A stretch of DNA of 35,497 nt from Myxococcales bacterium. Lineage in GTDB: Bacteria > Myxococcota > B64-G9. The translations under genes and the position numbers were made by a program. Under the pieces are notes generated by a model that was not told the DNA's origin, ran no database searches, and saw only the letters and a program-made list of their open reading frames with translations. Shown here in pieces: positions 24,455 to 34,295 of the stretch. Location of the stretch: the NCBI GenBank assembly GCA_012798435.1, contig JAAZNF010000027.1:1-35497 (forward strand), written 5' to 3'. Numbering within the stretch: the stretch's first letter is position 1; each line of letters starts with the position of its first letter.

Positions 24455-26980
24455 GTGCGCGCGCCGAAGGAACAGCCGCTTGTGGTGGTCAATCCCCGCC
24501 AGCGAGGCCGCCTGCTGCGCCTGCTCTTGTGGGTGGCGGCCTGCCTGGGGCTGTGGATCGGCGGCGGGGCGCTGGGCATCCTCACCCTGTACCTCCTGGT
24601 GAAGGACTCGGTGCCCGAGCCGCCGACGCTCGAGCAGTACACCCCGCCGCTCACCACCCGGGTGTTCGACCAGCACGGCGTCCTGGTGGGGGAGTTCGCG
24701 GTCGAGCGGCGCGACGTGGTCCCGGCCGCGGCGGTGCCGCGCAAGCTGGTGGAGGCGCTGATCGCTTCCGAGGACGACCGCTTCTTCGAGCACGGCGGCA
24801 TCGATCCCCTGGGCATCCTGCGGGCCGCCATCAAGAACCTCCAGGCCGGGCGTATCGTGCAGGGCGGCAGCACGCTCACCCAGCAGGTGGCGAAGAGCCT
24901 CATCGGGCGCGAGAAGACCTTCACCCGCAAGTTCAAGGAGGCCATCCTGGCGCGGCGGCTGGAGGCCAGGTTCTCCAAGGAAGAGATCCTGTACCTGTAC
25001 CTCAACCAGATCTACCTGGGCCATGGCTCCTACGGGGTACAGGCGGCCGCGCGCAACTACTTCCACAAGAACGTGTGGGACCTCACCTTGCCCGAGATGG
25101 CCACCCTGGCCGGCTTGCCTCAGGCCCCCTCCGACTACGATCCGGTCGACCAGCCGAAGGCCGCCGCGGAGCGCCGGACCTACGTGCTGGCGCGCATGCG
25201 CGAGGTGGGCGCCATCACGCCCCAGGAAGAGGCGGCCGCCGCCAAGATACCCATCACGGCCTTCCCCATCCCGGACATCTTCCGCCTGCGTGCGCCCTAC
25301 TACACCGAGGAGGTGCGGCGGGAGCTGTCCAAACGCTACGGGGCGGAGGGCGTGTACGAGGCCGGGCTCACCGTCGAGACCGGGCTCGACGTCGACTGGC
25401 AGAAGGCGGCCGAGGAGGTGCTGCAGCCCGCCATCCGGGCGCTCGACCACCGCCAGGGTTTTCGAGGCCCGCTCTACCACTTCGATACCGCCGACAAGAA
25501 GGCGGACTTCCTGGCTGCGGTGGAGAAGCAGCTCTCGCAGAGCGACGATCTGGCGGCCGGTCGGCCGGTGCTGGCGGTGGTGGACGCGGTGGAGGAGAAC
25601 CTGGCGCGCATCTCGGTGGGGACGAGCCTGCGCGGGATCATCCCGGTGTTCGGCATGCGCTGGGCGCGGACGCCCGACCCCACCAAGTCGCCGACCTACA
25701 GCAAGATCACCGACTGCCGCAAGGTGCTCAAGGCCGGCGACGTGATCCTGGCCCGCAAGGTCGAGCCGGAGGCGCTGCTGGAGGGCGAGCCGCCCGGCTC
25801 GCGCAAGCTCATCCCCGACGGCGTGGCGGTGTTCGCGCTGACCCAGATCCCCGGCGTGCAGGGCGCCCTGATGACCGCCGAGCCGGAGTCGGGCTACGTG
25901 CGCGCCATCCTGGGCGGGTACACCTTCGACGACAGCGAGTTCAACCGCGTGCTCCAGGCCTGTCGCCAGCCGGGCAGCGCCATGAAACCCATCATCTACT
26001 CGCTGGCCATCTCGCTGGGCAAGATCAACCCCGCCACGGTGTTCATGGACAGCCACGAGGTCTACGACGATCCGGAGAACGAGACGCGCTGGAAACCCGA
26101 CAACTTCGACGCCGAGTCCAAGGGCAAGGTCACTGTGCACACCGCGCTGGTGCAGTCCATGAACCGGGTCGCCATCAAGGTGCTGCGCACCTGTGGCGAC
26201 GGGGAGAGCGAGGCCATCGCCCGCGTCATCGACTGGGCCAAGCGCCTGGGCATCACCACCGGCCTCAAGCAGGAGCTGGGCCTGGCGCTGGGTTCCTCCT
26301 GCGTGAAGCCCTGGGACCTGATGCGGGCCTACAGCGTGTTCAACCGCGGCGGGCTCGAGGCCAACTTCTCCTTCATCCGCAAGGTCAGCGATCGCTGGGG
26401 TCGGGTGCTGCTCAACCGCACCTCCTGGTTGGACCCGCACCAGAGTTGGGACGAGAAGTTCGACCGGGCCTACGATCGCCTGCGCCAGCCGCCCCGGCGC
26501 CTGGTCGACGCCGACTCGGCCTACGTCATGACCCACCTGATGTACGGGGTGACCCAGCGCGGCACCGCCTACCTGGTGCGCGGCCTGGGCAAGCCCGCCG
26601 CGGGGAAGACCGGCACCACCAACGACTCCACCGACGCCTGGTTCATCGGTTTCACCCGGGACGTGATCACCGGGGTGTGGCTGGGCTACGACTCGCCCGC
26701 CACGCCGCTGGGGCCCTTCGAGACGGGCGCGCGCACCGCCGTGCCGCTGTGGCTGAAGTACACCCAGCGCATCTTGGCGGAGCGGCCCCAGAAGGACTTC
26801 GACGTGCCGCCGGGGATCACCTTCGCCCGCATCGACGCCGGGACCGGGTTGCTGGCGCGGCCCGACATGCCCAACTCGGTGCTGGAGGCCTTCAAGCGGG
26901 GCGACGAGCCGAAGGAGTTCACCCCCGCCAAGGACCTGGCCCGGCCGGGGGCGTTTTTCAAGGTGGACCCGCAGTACTGA
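24455..26980 (+). CDS. mrcA: Class A penicillin-binding protein (PBP1A-like)
   Basis: An 841-residue bifunctional peptidoglycan synthase. A basic cytoplasmic start is followed by one membrane anchor at about residues 18-45. The GT51 glycosyltransferase domain has catalytic Glu106 in SEDDRFFEHGGID, then QGGSTLTQQVAKSL and YLYLNQIYLGHGSYG. An OB-like insertion (IPVFGMRWARTPDP...KAGDVILARKV) points to the PBP1A subgroup. The transpeptidase domain has Ser508-x-x-Lys511 (PGSAMKP), the SxN motif SMN in VQSMNRVAIK, and KTGTTND at 718-724. It polymerises lipid II and cross-links peptides in the periplasm. GTG 24455 is chosen over ATG 24434 because GGAGG precedes it. Confidence 0.93.
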   Translation: MRAPKEQPLVVVNPRQRGRLLRLLLWVAACLGLWIGGGALGILTLYLLVKDSVPEPPTLEQYTPPLTTRVFDQHGVLVGEFAVERRDVVPAAAVPRKLVEALIASEDDRFFEHGGIDPLGILRAAIKNLQAGRIVQGGSTLTQQVAKSLIGREKTFTRKFKEAILARRLEARFSKEEILYLYLNQIYLGHGSYGVQAAARNYFHKNVWDLTLPEMATLAGLPQAPSDYDPVDQPKAAAERRTYVLARMREVGAITPQEEAAAAKIPITAFPIPDIFRLRAPYYTEEVRRELSKRYGAEGVYEAGLTVETGLDVDWQKAAEEVLQPAIRALDHRQGFRGPLYHFDTADKKADFLAAVEKQLSQSDDLAAGRPVLAVVDAVEENLARISVGTSLRGIIPVFGMRWARTPDPTKSPTYSKITDCRKVLKAGDVILARKVEPEALLEGEPPGSRKLIPDGVAVFALTQIPGVQGALMTAEPESGYVRAILGGYTFDDSEFNRVLQACRQPGSAMKPIIYSLAISLGKINPATVFMDSHEVYDDPENETRWKPDNFDAESKGKVTVHTALVQSMNRVAIKVLRTCGDGESEAIARVIDWAKRLGITTGLKQELGLALGSSCVKPWDLMRAYSVFNRGGLEANFSFIRKVSDRWGRVLLNRTSWLDPHQSWDEKFDRAYDRLRQPPRRLVDADSAYVMTHLMYGVTQRGTAYLVRGLGKPAAGKTGTTNDSTDAWFIGFTRDVITGVWLGYDSPATPLGPFETGARTAVPLWLKYTQRILAERPQKDFDVPPGITFARIDAGTGLLARPDMPNSVLEAFKRGDEPKEFTPAKDLARPGAFFKVDPQY

Positions 26981-27011
26981 GGCACGCGATCGCGCCATCG
27001 TACCGCGGGCG

Positions 27012-27020
27012 TGGTACACT
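27012..27020 (+). promoter_or_regulatory. Extended -10 promoter of the FHA-TPR gene
   Basis: TGGTACACT at 27012-27020 is an extended -10 (TG, one base, TACACT) without a good -35 at the usual distance. It points to a start near 27027, after two upstream in-frame start codons, supporting ATG 27074 with GAGGGA before it. Confidence 0.4.
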
Positions 27021-27073
27021 CGATGTTCTGGCGCCGGGGCGCGCGTCACCCTGGCGAGATCGCGAGGGATGGC

Positions 27074-29053
27074 ATGAGCGAAGAACGAAGACCGCGCAGC
27101 TCGCGACGGCCCCCGCCGCTGCCGCGCGACACGGAAGAGGAGAACACCGATCGCGGCGCCTCCGAAAACCCCATCCGGCGGGAGATGGCCCGCCGCGGCC
27201 TGAAGGACCCGGCGGACGAGGTGAACACCGACGAGATGCCGGGCGAGAATTCGGGCGTGGCCGCGCCCGAGGACCTGTCCTCCACCGGCGAGGCGCTGGT
27301 GTTCGACGAGAAGCCGGCCACCGACGCCGGGCCCACCTTCGTGGGGACACTGCCCGCCGCCGTACCCGGTGACAAGACCGCCATCATCGAGGCCGCCGCT
27401 CCGCCGGAGGAACAGTACCCGCTGCTGACCATCGAAACCAGCGCCGGCCGCTCCGACGTGGAGCTGGTGCGGGACGTGTTCGTGATCGGGCGCGCCCCGG
27501 ACTGCGACGTGGTCGTCCCCGACGCGCTGGTGTCGCGCCGGCACGCCACCCTGGAGCGTCAGGGGGAGCAGTGGCTGGTGATCGATCAGCAGTCCGGAAA
27601 CGGCACCAGGCTCAACGGGGAGCGCGTCACCAAGGCGGTGCTGGTCCACGGCGACGTGATCCAGGTGGGCGACGCCAGCATCACCTTCACCATCCCGGGC
27701 TCGGAGGAGCCGGTGCAGGCCGCCTCCGGCCCGAAGACCACCATGCTGCCGGCCAGCTCCGGGACCGCGGTCGGCGGCCTGCCCGCCCTGCGCTCGCCCC
27801 GGCGCAAGAAGTTCCTCCTCATCGCCACGGCCCTGGTGGCCCTGATCGGCATCCTGGGCATCGTCAAGAAGCTGACCACGCCGCCGCCGCCGCCGCCCGG
27901 CCCGACCCCGCAGGAGATCGCCGCGCGCGAGCGGGCCGAGCTGGAGCGACGGGCGCAGGAGCAGTTCGAGGAGGTGCGCCGGCTGGTGCGGGAAGACAAG
28001 TACCTGGAGGCCGAGCCGCTGATCCAGGAAGTGGCCCAGGTGTTCCCCGAGGATCGGAGCGTGCAGGACTTCCTCAAGACCGTGCAGCGCGAGGCGGGCG
28101 GCATGAAGCTCCTGGCCAGCGCCCGCGAGAAAGCCGCCGCCGGCGAGTACGACGAGGCCATCGCGGCGCTCTCCCGCATCGACCCGGAGTCGCACGCGGC
28201 CGAGGAGGTCGAGGCCATCAAGAAGGAGTGCGAGGACAAGAAATACACGCGCCAGATCGAGCGCATCAAGGCGGCCATCGAGGAGAAGGACTGCGATGTG
28301 GCCCTGACGCTCTCCGACGAGGTGCTGAAGACCCGGCCCGACGATACGGTGGTGAGCGAGCTCAAGCGCATGGCGGAGAAGAAGTGCCAGACCAAGCCGG
28401 TGGTGGCCGTGGGGCCGAAGAACCCCACGCCCACGCCCCCGCCCCCGCCTCCGCCGAGCGGTAGATTGGCCGGCCCGGCGCTGGCCGCCTACCGCGAAGG
28501 CAACCTGGAGCAGGCCCTGGCACAGGCCCCGGCATCCGGCGCCAGCGAGGCCACCATCGCGGATCTCAAGAAGCTGCAGAGCTTGTACGCCCGGGGTCTG
28601 GAGCTCTCCAGCAACCCGGGCCAGACCGAGCAAGCGGCCAAGTTCCTCTCCGAGGCGCTCGCTCTCGATCGCAAGCTCGGCGGCGGCCAGGGCAAGACCA
28701 CCGAGAAGATCCAGAGCACGCTGGGCAAGGTGTACTTCGTGCGCGCCGCGGACTCCCACACCCGCAAGAACTACCCGGAGGCGTACAAGTACTACACCCT
28801 GGCGCTCAAGGCCAAACCCGACATGAAGCCGGCCCAGGATCGCATGAAGGAGCTGGAGACCGAGGCCAAGAACTTGTTCGAGGCGGCCTACGTGTTCAAG
28901 TCCACCCAGGCCGATCGCGCCATCAAGAACTGCAAGACCGTGCTGCAGATGGTCCCGCCCCAGAACGTCCACTACGGCAAGTGCAAGAAGCTGTTGTCCC
29001 AGCTCGAGGGAGAGGATGGCGCCCCGTCGGGGGACGACAGCGGCGGATTCTGA
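27074..29053 (+). CDS. FHA-domain membrane protein with TPR-like periplasmic region
   Basis: A 659-residue protein. Residues 1-110 are charged and probably disordered. An FHA phosphothreonine-binding domain spans about 115-215, with the key residues Gly-Arg in IGRAPDCDVVV, Ser-Arg-His in SRRHATL and Asn-Gly in SGNGTRLNG. A single membrane segment lies near 248-268 (FLLIATALVALIGILGIV), followed by a Pro-rich stretch and then TPR-like helical repeats (REDKYLEAEPLIQEV, AAGEYDEAIAALSRI, KNYPEAYKYYTLALKAKPD) with a second Pro linker near 455. The FHA is cytoplasmic and the TPRs outside if orientation follows the basic residues before the segment. It could relay Ser/Thr kinase signals to the envelope, fitting its place after the PBP gene. 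No kinase is in the window. Confidence 0.85.
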   Translation: MSEERRPRSSRRPPPLPRDTEEENTDRGASENPIRREMARRGLKDPADEVNTDEMPGENSGVAAPEDLSSTGEALVFDEKPATDAGPTFVGTLPAAVPGDKTAIIEAAAPPEEQYPLLTIETSAGRSDVELVRDVFVIGRAPDCDVVVPDALVSRRHATLERQGEQWLVIDQQSGNGTRLNGERVTKAVLVHGDVIQVGDASITFTIPGSEEPVQAASGPKTTMLPASSGTAVGGLPALRSPRRKKFLLIATALVALIGILGIVKKLTTPPPPPPGPTPQEIAARERAELERRAQEQFEEVRRLVREDKYLEAEPLIQEVAQVFPEDRSVQDFLKTVQREAGGMKLLASAREKAAAGEYDEAIAALSRIDPESHAAEEVEAIKKECEDKKYTRQIERIKAAIEEKDCDVALTLSDEVLKTRPDDTVVSELKRMAEKKCQTKPVVAVGPKNPTPTPPPPPPPSGRLAGPALAAYREGNLEQALAQAPASGASEATIADLKKLQSLYARGLELSSNPGQTEQAAKFLSEALALDRKLGGGQGKTTEKIQSTLGKVYFVRAADSHTRKNYPEAYKYYTLALKAKPDMKPAQDRMKELETEAKNLFEAAYVFKSTQADRAIKNCKTVLQMVPPQNVHYGKCKKLLSQLEGEDGAPSGDDSGGF

Positions 29054-29054
29054 G

Positions 29055-30086
29055 CTATCGAAAGCGCCAGTGTTTCTCCAGCGCCCGCTGCACCGCCCGG
29101 ATGACCGCGTCGGCGGCGCCGGCGTCGTCGGGCGCGGGACGGGCGGGGCGTTCGCCGAGCAGCGCACGCACCACCTGGGCCACGCCCTCGGCCTCTCCCT
29201 CCACGTGGTAGCCGCCCTCCAGCGTCAGCACCAGGCGGCCCGCGCACACCCGGTCGGCGAGCAGGAGCAGATCGGCGGCCAGGTCGCCGAAGCCCTCCTC
29301 GGTCACCTGCATGCTCCCCAGCGGGTCGCCCTGGTAGATGTCGAACCCCGCGCTCACCAGCAGCAGATCCGGCTTGAACTGCTCGGCCACCGGAGTGAGC
29401 AGAGACCGGAAGATGGCTCGAAACTCCCGGTCGCCCATGGGCCGATGGAGCGGTACCGACACCGTGTAGCCCTCTCCCTCCCCCTCTCCGATGTCGGCCA
29501 CCGCGCCGGTCCCGGGGTAGAAGGGATACTGGTGGGTGGAGAAGTACAGCACGTCAGGCCGGCGCCAGAAGCTGTGCATGGTGCCGTTGCCGTGGTGGAG
29601 ATCGAAGTCCACCACCAGCACCCGCTGCGCCCCGAGCGCGGCCCGGGCGTGCTCGGCCGCCAGCGCCACGTTGTTGAACAGGCAAAAGCCCATGGCCCGC
29701 GCCCGCTCGGCGTGGTGCCCCGGCGGCCGCACCAGCGCGAAGCCGTTGTCGAGCTCGCCCGCCATCACCCGGCGGCACAGCTCGAGCAGGCCGCCCGCGG
29801 CCAGCAGGGCCGCCTCCACCGACTTCTCCGAGGTGTGGGTGTCCGGGTCGAGGGCGGTGGCCCGCCCCCGCGTCGACATCACCCGCTCGAAGTACTCGGG
29901 GGAGTGGACCCGGACGATCTCCTCCTTCGTCGCCGGCCGGGGCTCGACCCGGCGGGTCTTCTCGATGAGCTTTTTTCCCTCGAGCACGCGCTCGATGACC
30001 TCGAGCCGGCGCGGGCACTCGGGATGGCCCGGGCCCGGATCGTGTTCTAAAAAAATCGGATGCATGACCAGTCCGCACCGTCGCAT
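29055..30086 (-). CDS. Histone deacetylase superfamily protein (class II/AcuC-like)
   Basis: A 343-residue zinc hydrolase of the arginase/deacetylase fold, expected to remove acetyl groups from lysines or polyamine-like substrates in the cytoplasm. All active-site features are visible: the His pair in RPPGHHAERARAMGFCLFNN, zinc ligands Asp and His in DFDLHHGNGT, the third ligand Asp in VSAGFDIYQGDPLG, and the catalytic Tyr in LEGGYHVEG. An N-terminal HPECPRRLEVI block is also typical. ATG 30086 has AAGGAGG four bases before it; ATG 30065 (MHPIFLEHD) is an alternative. The stop is one base away from the stop of the convergent FHA gene. Substrate unknown. Confidence 0.93.
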   Translation of the reverse strand: MRRCGLVMHPIFLEHDPGPGHPECPRRLEVIERVLEGKKLIEKTRRVEPRPATKEEIVRVHSPEYFERVMSTRGRATALDPDTHTSEKSVEAALLAAGGLLELCRRVMAGELDNGFALVRPPGHHAERARAMGFCLFNNVALAAEHARAALGAQRVLVVDFDLHHGNGTMHSFWRRPDVLYFSTHQYPFYPGTGAVADIGEGEGEGYTVSVPLHRPMGDREFRAIFRSLLTPVAEQFKPDLLLVSAGFDIYQGDPLGSMQVTEEGFGDLAADLLLLADRVCAGRLVLTLEGGYHVEGEAEGVAQVVRALLGERPARPAPDDAGAADAVIRAVQRALEKHWRFR

Positions 30087-30108
30087 AGGACCTCCTTGTT
30101 CTCTCCCG

Positions 30109-30117
30109 AGTGTAACA
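30109..30117 (-). promoter_or_regulatory. Extended -10 promoter of the deacetylase gene
   Basis: Minus-strand TGTTACACT (30117-30109): TG, one base, TACACT, an extended -10 of the same type as in front of the FHA and moxR genes. No good -35 is seen. The start near 30102 leaves a short leader with AAGGAGG before ATG 30086. Confidence 0.4.
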
Positions 30118-30173
30118 GGGCCGAGGAGAAAAGGAAGGCACCCCGACTCGAGGAGGCCCCGAGGGACATTTCC

Positions 30174-30202
30174 TTGACCGGGCCCGCGGGCGCCGGTATT
30201 CT
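30174..30202 (+). promoter_or_regulatory. Promoter of the binding protein-chemoreceptor operon
   Basis: TTGACC (30174-30179), 17 bp, TATTCT (30197-30202). The start near 30209 gives a leader of about 20 nt with a six-T run and GAAGGG before GTG 30230. Confidence 0.6.
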
Positions 30203-30229
30203 TTCCGAAGTTTTTTCGAAGGGTTGGCC

Positions 30230-31171
30230 GTGCGCCGAACATCTCCATATGCGACCCCCGTGCGCCGCGGGATCGGTCTTCTGGTCTGGCTGCTTCCGTT
30301 TCTCCTCGCGCAGCCCGCGCGGGGCTCGGACGTGGTCATCGTCAAGTCCAAGGACCTGGCCGCCTATGAGAAGGCCATCAACGGGTTCAAGGAGGGGTTC
30401 AAGGGCTCGGTGGTGACGCTCACCATGCAGGGGCGACTGGCCGACCCGGCCAACCTGGCGGCGGCGGTGCGGGAGGCCGAGCCGCGCGCGGTGCTGGCGG
30501 TGGGCCTCTCCGCGGCCAAGGCCCTGCGCGCGGAGATCACCGACGTGCCGGTGATCTTCTGCCTGGCCTCGACCCCTTCGCTGAACAAGCTTCGCTCCGG
30601 CAACGTGACCGGGGTGGACATCGAGCCTCCGGTGCGGGACCAATTTCGTGCCCTACAGGAAGTGGCCCCCAAGGTGCGCAAGCTGGGCGTGGTCTACGAT
30701 CCGAAGTACTCCGCGCGTCTGGTGGAGGACGCCCGGCGCGCGGCCGGCGAGCTCGGCCTGCAGCTCGTGGCGCGCGAGGTCCGGGAGCGCCGTGAGGTCG
30801 GCGAGGCCCTGCGCCAGATCCTGCCGCAGGTCGACGGCCTGTGGTTGCTGAGAGACGTCACCGTCGTCACCCGGGAGTTTCTGGACCAGGCGCTGATCAT
30901 TCAGGCCGAGAAGAAGATCCCGGTGCTGGCCTACTCGGACCAGTTCGTGCGCAAGGGGGCGGTGGTGGCCTTCGCCGCCAGTTACCAGAGCCAGGGTCGC
31001 AAGGCCGCCCAGATCATCATGGCCATCCTGGAAGGCGCCAAGGCGGGCGAGATGTCGCTGCAGACCCCCGAGGGTTCGCTGATCATCAACCGCGGCGCAG
31101 CGGAGCGGGCGGGCGTTGCCGTGCCGGACAGCGTGTGGAAACGGGCCGGCGTGCAGGTCGTGGGCCAGTGA
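30230..31171 (+). CDS. Periplasmic ABC_sub_bind-type binding protein
   Basis: A 313-residue exported protein of the ABC transporter substrate-binding family related to PF04392. Residues ~1-35 are a signal peptide (two-part basic start, [19 protein letters not shown], cleavage probably before SDVVIV). The mature protein shows the family pattern of two Rossmann-like lobes: [73 protein letters not shown] and [13 protein letters not shown]. No ABC ATPase or permease is adjacent; instead a chemoreceptor gene follows after 13 nt. GTG 30230 is preferred over TTG 30224 because GAAGGG is six bases before it. It probably presents its ligand to the receptor. Confidence 0.85.
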   Translation: MRRTSPYATPVRRGIGLLVWLLPFLLAQPARGSDVVIVKSKDLAAYEKAINGFKEGFKGSVVTLTMQGRLADPANLAAAVREAEPRAVLAVGLSAAKALRAEITDVPVIFCLASTPSLNKLRSGNVTGVDIEPPVRDQFRALQEVAPKVRKLGVVYDPKYSARLVEDARRAAGELGLQLVAREVRERREVGEALRQILPQVDGLWLLRDVTVVTREFLDQALIIQAEKKIPVLAYSDQFVRKGAVVAFAASYQSQGRKAAQIIMAILEGAKAGEMSLQTPEGSLIINRGAAERAGVAVPDSVWKRAGVQVVGQ

Positions 31172-31184
31172 GGAGAGGGCGTCC

Positions 31185-33485
31185 ATGAACGAATCCCCCA
31201 TCTCCCGTGAGCGTTTCGGGCTGCGCATCAAAATCATCGGCGCCATGCTGGCGGCGCTCGTCCTGGTGTTGGCCATCGTCGGCGTGACCGTCTTCATCCA
31301 GGTGGGGCGGGAGCTCAAGGACTCGCTGCGGGCCCGCGGCAAGGGGCTCACCCGCAACCTGGCGGCGGAGAGCGTGGTGGACCTGATGTATGAGCAGCGC
31401 AAGGCCGAGCAGGCCCGCATCGAGCAGCGCCTGCAGGACGACGAGGCCGTGTCCTACGTGCTGGTGCTGCGCCGTATCCGGAAGAACGAGACCGGCGTGG
31501 CCGGCCACCCCTTCCTGGTGTTCGCCAGCAGCTTTCGCGATGGCAAGCCGCCCTTGCCGCTCGAGCAGTTGGTGGCGTTACACATGGGCAATCCGCTGCA
31601 GGAGATCGATCGCGCCGACTTTTTGGGGTTCACCCAGGAGGTGCGCTCCGCCAGATTGCTAGGCGACGCCGGCGATCTGGGAGAGGAGGCGGCCGGCGCG
31701 GATACCGAACCCTTGATGCTGGGGGACCTGGGCGAAGGCGAGCCCGAGGAGCCGGGCAAGGACGCCGACAAGGCGGCCGCTTCCAAGAAGGCCGCGCCGG
31801 AGCCCGCCGCGCCCAAGGGGCCGGCCGTGCAGCCCCGTGCCGACAACGCCGACAGCGAGCTGGGCTACGTGTGCCTGGGGGTGAGCACGCGGCGCCTGGA
31901 CGCCCAGAAGGCCGGGCTGGTCCGCCAGATGCTTCTCACCCTGCTGGCCGCCATCCTGGTCTTCGGCGGGGCCATCTATCTCGGCTCGCGGGGGCTGTAC
32001 CGTCGTCTGGTGTACATGCTCGAGGTGGCCATGCGGGCCTCCCGGGGCGATCTCACCCGCTCGGTGCGCGACACCGGGCACGACGAGATCGGGTTGATGG
32101 CCGAGGCCCTCAACCGCATCACCGGGAACCTCAACATCATGGTGGGCAAGATCGTGGTGGCCAACAAGAACCTGGGCGAGGCGGTGGAGCAGATCAGCTA
32201 CGCCACCGAGGAGGTAGTGCGTGGCGCCGAGTACCAGGTGGCCGCGGTGGATGAAACCTCATCAGCGGTGGCGCAGATGATGATCTCGCTGCGGGGGATC
32301 GCCGAGAACGTAGAGACGTTGTCTGGCAGCGCCGAGGAGAGTTCCTCCTCGATCCTGGAGATGGCCGCCACCAACGACGAGGTAGCCGACAATATCCACC
32401 AGCTGGCCGCCAGCGTGGAGCAGACCACCGCCAGCATCGAGCAGATGACCGCCGCCATCAAGGAGGTGGCCCGCAGCGTGGAGGATCTGTCCACCGCCTC
32501 GGAGCAGACGTCGGCCTCCATGCGCGAGATGGACATCTCCATCGGCCAGGTGGAGCAGAACGCCAACGAGACCGCGGTGCTGTCTGAGGAAGTGCGCCGG
32601 GACGCCGAGCGCGGCTCGGAGGCGGTGCAGAAGTCCATGCAGGGCATCAGCCGCATCTCCGAGAGCACCCAGACTGTGTTCACCACCATGGAGGCCCTGG
32701 GCAAGAAGGCCCAGGCCATCGGGCAGGTGCTGAACGTCATCGACGACGTGGCCGAGCAGACGAACCTCCTGGCGCTCAACGCCGCCATCATCGCTGCCCA
32801 GGCCGGTGAACACGGCAAGGGCTTCGCGGTGGTGGCCGACGAGATCAAGGACCTGGCCGAGCGCACCGCCTCCTCCACCAGCGAGATCGCCAACCTCATT
32901 CGCAGCGTGCAGCAGGAGACCCGCAACGTCATCGAGGCCATGCAACGCGGCCTGCAGGACGTGGAGGAGGGCGTCAACCTGTCGAACGAGGCCGAGCAGG
33001 CCCTGCAGAAGATCCTGGACTCCGCCACCAAGTCCACCGCCATGGTGCGGGCCATCGCCCGGGCCACGGTGGAGCAGGCGCGCGGCTCCAAGGAGGTCAC
33101 CGACGCTATCGCCCGCATCGCCGAGACGGTGCAGCAGATCGCCTCCTCCACCGCCCAGCAGGCCAAGGGCAGCGAGCAGATCATGAGCTCGGCCGAGCGC
33201 ATGAAGATCATCACCCAGCACGTGCACGCCTCCAGTCAGGAGCAGGCCCGCGGCAGCAAGCAGATCACCAAGGCCATCGAGAACATCTCGGAGATGGTGC
33301 ACCACCTCAACCGGGCACAGAAGGAGCAGAGCCGCGGGGCGGAACAGGTGATGAAGGCGGTGGAGCGCATCAAGGAGGTGGCCGAGCACCACAGCGATTC
33401 CATGAACCGTATGAAGACGGTGGTGGATCGGGTGGCCGAGCAGGCCGAGACGCTGCGCGGTGAGATGGGCCGCTTCAAGTTGTAG
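31185..33485 (+). CDS. Methyl-accepting chemotaxis protein
   Basis: A 766-residue transmembrane chemoreceptor. TM1 is about residues 15-38, the periplasmic sensor about 39-245, and TM2 about 249-270. A HAMP domain ([20 protein letters not shown]...[13 protein letters not shown]) follows, then a long antiparallel coiled coil. The signalling tip is at about 524-550, with [19 protein letters not shown] where most receptors have AAIEAARAGE: Ile536 and Gln539 replace the usual Glu and Arg. The periplasmic part contains an acidic then Ala/Lys/Pro-rich low-complexity stretch (about 165-225). AGGAGAGG precedes ATG 31185. Co-transcribed with the binding protein; no che genes are in the window. Confidence 0.93.
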   Translation: MNESPISRERFGLRIKIIGAMLAALVLVLAIVGVTVFIQVGRELKDSLRARGKGLTRNLAAESVVDLMYEQRKAEQARIEQRLQDDEAVSYVLVLRRIRKNETGVAGHPFLVFASSFRDGKPPLPLEQLVALHMGNPLQEIDRADFLGFTQEVRSARLLGDAGDLGEEAAGADTEPLMLGDLGEGEPEEPGKDADKAAASKKAAPEPAAPKGPAVQPRADNADSELGYVCLGVSTRRLDAQKAGLVRQMLLTLLAAILVFGGAIYLGSRGLYRRLVYMLEVAMRASRGDLTRSVRDTGHDEIGLMAEALNRITGNLNIMVGKIVVANKNLGEAVEQISYATEEVVRGAEYQVAAVDETSSAVAQMMISLRGIAENVETLSGSAEESSSSILEMAATNDEVADNIHQLAASVEQTTASIEQMTAAIKEVARSVEDLSTASEQTSASMREMDISIGQVEQNANETAVLSEEVRRDAERGSEAVQKSMQGISRISESTQTVFTTMEALGKKAQAIGQVLNVIDDVAEQTNLLALNAAIIAAQAGEHGKGFAVVADEIKDLAERTASSTSEIANLIRSVQQETRNVIEAMQRGLQDVEEGVNLSNEAEQALQKILDSATKSTAMVRAIARATVEQARGSKEVTDAIARIAETVQQIASSTAQQAKGSEQIMSSAERMKIITQHVHASSQEQARGSKQITKAIENISEMVHHLNRAQKEQSRGAEQVMKAVERIKEVAEHHSDSMNRMKTVVDRVAEQAETLRGEMGRFKL

Positions 33486-33505
33486 GCCTGGCAGGCGAGC
33501 GAAAC

Positions 33506-34291
33506 GTGGCACCCCCCCCGGGAGAAGATCGCGCCGGCGAGAAGGTGATGACCTTCACTGGCCACCTGGGCGAGCTGCGCCGCGCCCTGGTGGTGTCGTC
33601 GCTGGCGCTGCTCGCCGGCATGATCGTAGGGGTGATCTTCTCGGACTTTTTAGACCGGTTGCTGCGCGCGCCCATCGAAGGGTTGCTGCCGGCGGGGAGC
33701 GATCAGCCGGTGTTTCTGGGCATCTTCGAGCCCATCTTCTACCGGCTTAAACTCGGCTTTATCGGCGGGCTGGTGCTCGCCAGCCCGGTGATCTTCCAGC
33801 AGCTGTGGTGGTTCATCGCGCCGGCCCTGTACCCGCGCGAGCGCCGGCTGGCGCTGCCCTTCATCTTGCTCGCCACCGCCTTCTTCGCCGGCGGAGTGAC
33901 CTTCTGCTACGCGATCATCCTGCCCCAGGCGGCGGCCTTTGCTGTGGCCCAGATGACCGACAACACCCGCATGATCTTGTCGCTGCAGAGCTACCTGTCC
34001 CAGTCGGCCATGTTCTTGCTCGCCTTCGGGCTGGTCTTCGAGACACCGCTCCTGGTCTTCGCCCTGTGCTTTTTGGGGGTGGTGAAGCCTTCGACGATGG
34101 CGCGCTTTCGCAAGTACGTGCTGCTCGGGGCCTTCATCGTCTCGGCCATCATCACCCCCACCCCGGACGCCTTCAACCAGGCCATGGTGGCCGTGCCGAT
34201 GTACCTCCTGTTCGAGCTCGGTGTACTGGCTGGCCGGCTGGCGGTGCGGCGGAGGGCGCAAGGCCAGGACCCCGAAGAGAAAGGTCACTGA
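33506..34291 (+). CDS. tatC: Sec-independent protein translocase TatC
   Basis: A 261-residue inner-membrane protein, the signal-peptide receptor of the twin-arginine export system for folded proteins. The cytoplasmic N-terminus HLGELRRALV, the first-loop FEPIFYRLKLGF, FIAPALYPRERRLALPF, the conserved Glu in GLVFETPLLVFAL, and KYVLLGAFIVSAIITPTPDAFNQAMVAVPMY are all diagnostic; six membrane segments are visible. The start is GTG 33506 or ATG 33548 (MTFTGHLGELRR), the latter closer to family N-termini. It lies 20 nt after the chemoreceptor gene. No tatA or tatB is present in the window. Confidence 0.94.
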   Translation: MAPPPGEDRAGEKVMTFTGHLGELRRALVVSSLALLAGMIVGVIFSDFLDRLLRAPIEGLLPAGSDQPVFLGIFEPIFYRLKLGFIGGLVLASPVIFQQLWWFIAPALYPRERRLALPFILLATAFFAGGVTFCYAIILPQAAAFAVAQMTDNTRMILSLQSYLSQSAMFLLAFGLVFETPLLVFALCFLGVVKPSTMARFRKYVLLGAFIVSAIITPTPDAFNQAMVAVPMYLLFELGVLAGRLAVRRRAQGQDPEEKGH

Positions 34292-34295
34292 CCCT

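Noticed and set aside
24122-29167. A 1681-codon open frame on the minus strand opposite the PBP and FHA-TPR genes
   Set aside because: A by-product of high GC content in third codon positions of the genes on the plus strand; its translation is low-complexity Gly/Leu/His/Arg with no domain, while the plus-strand proteins have complete motifs.
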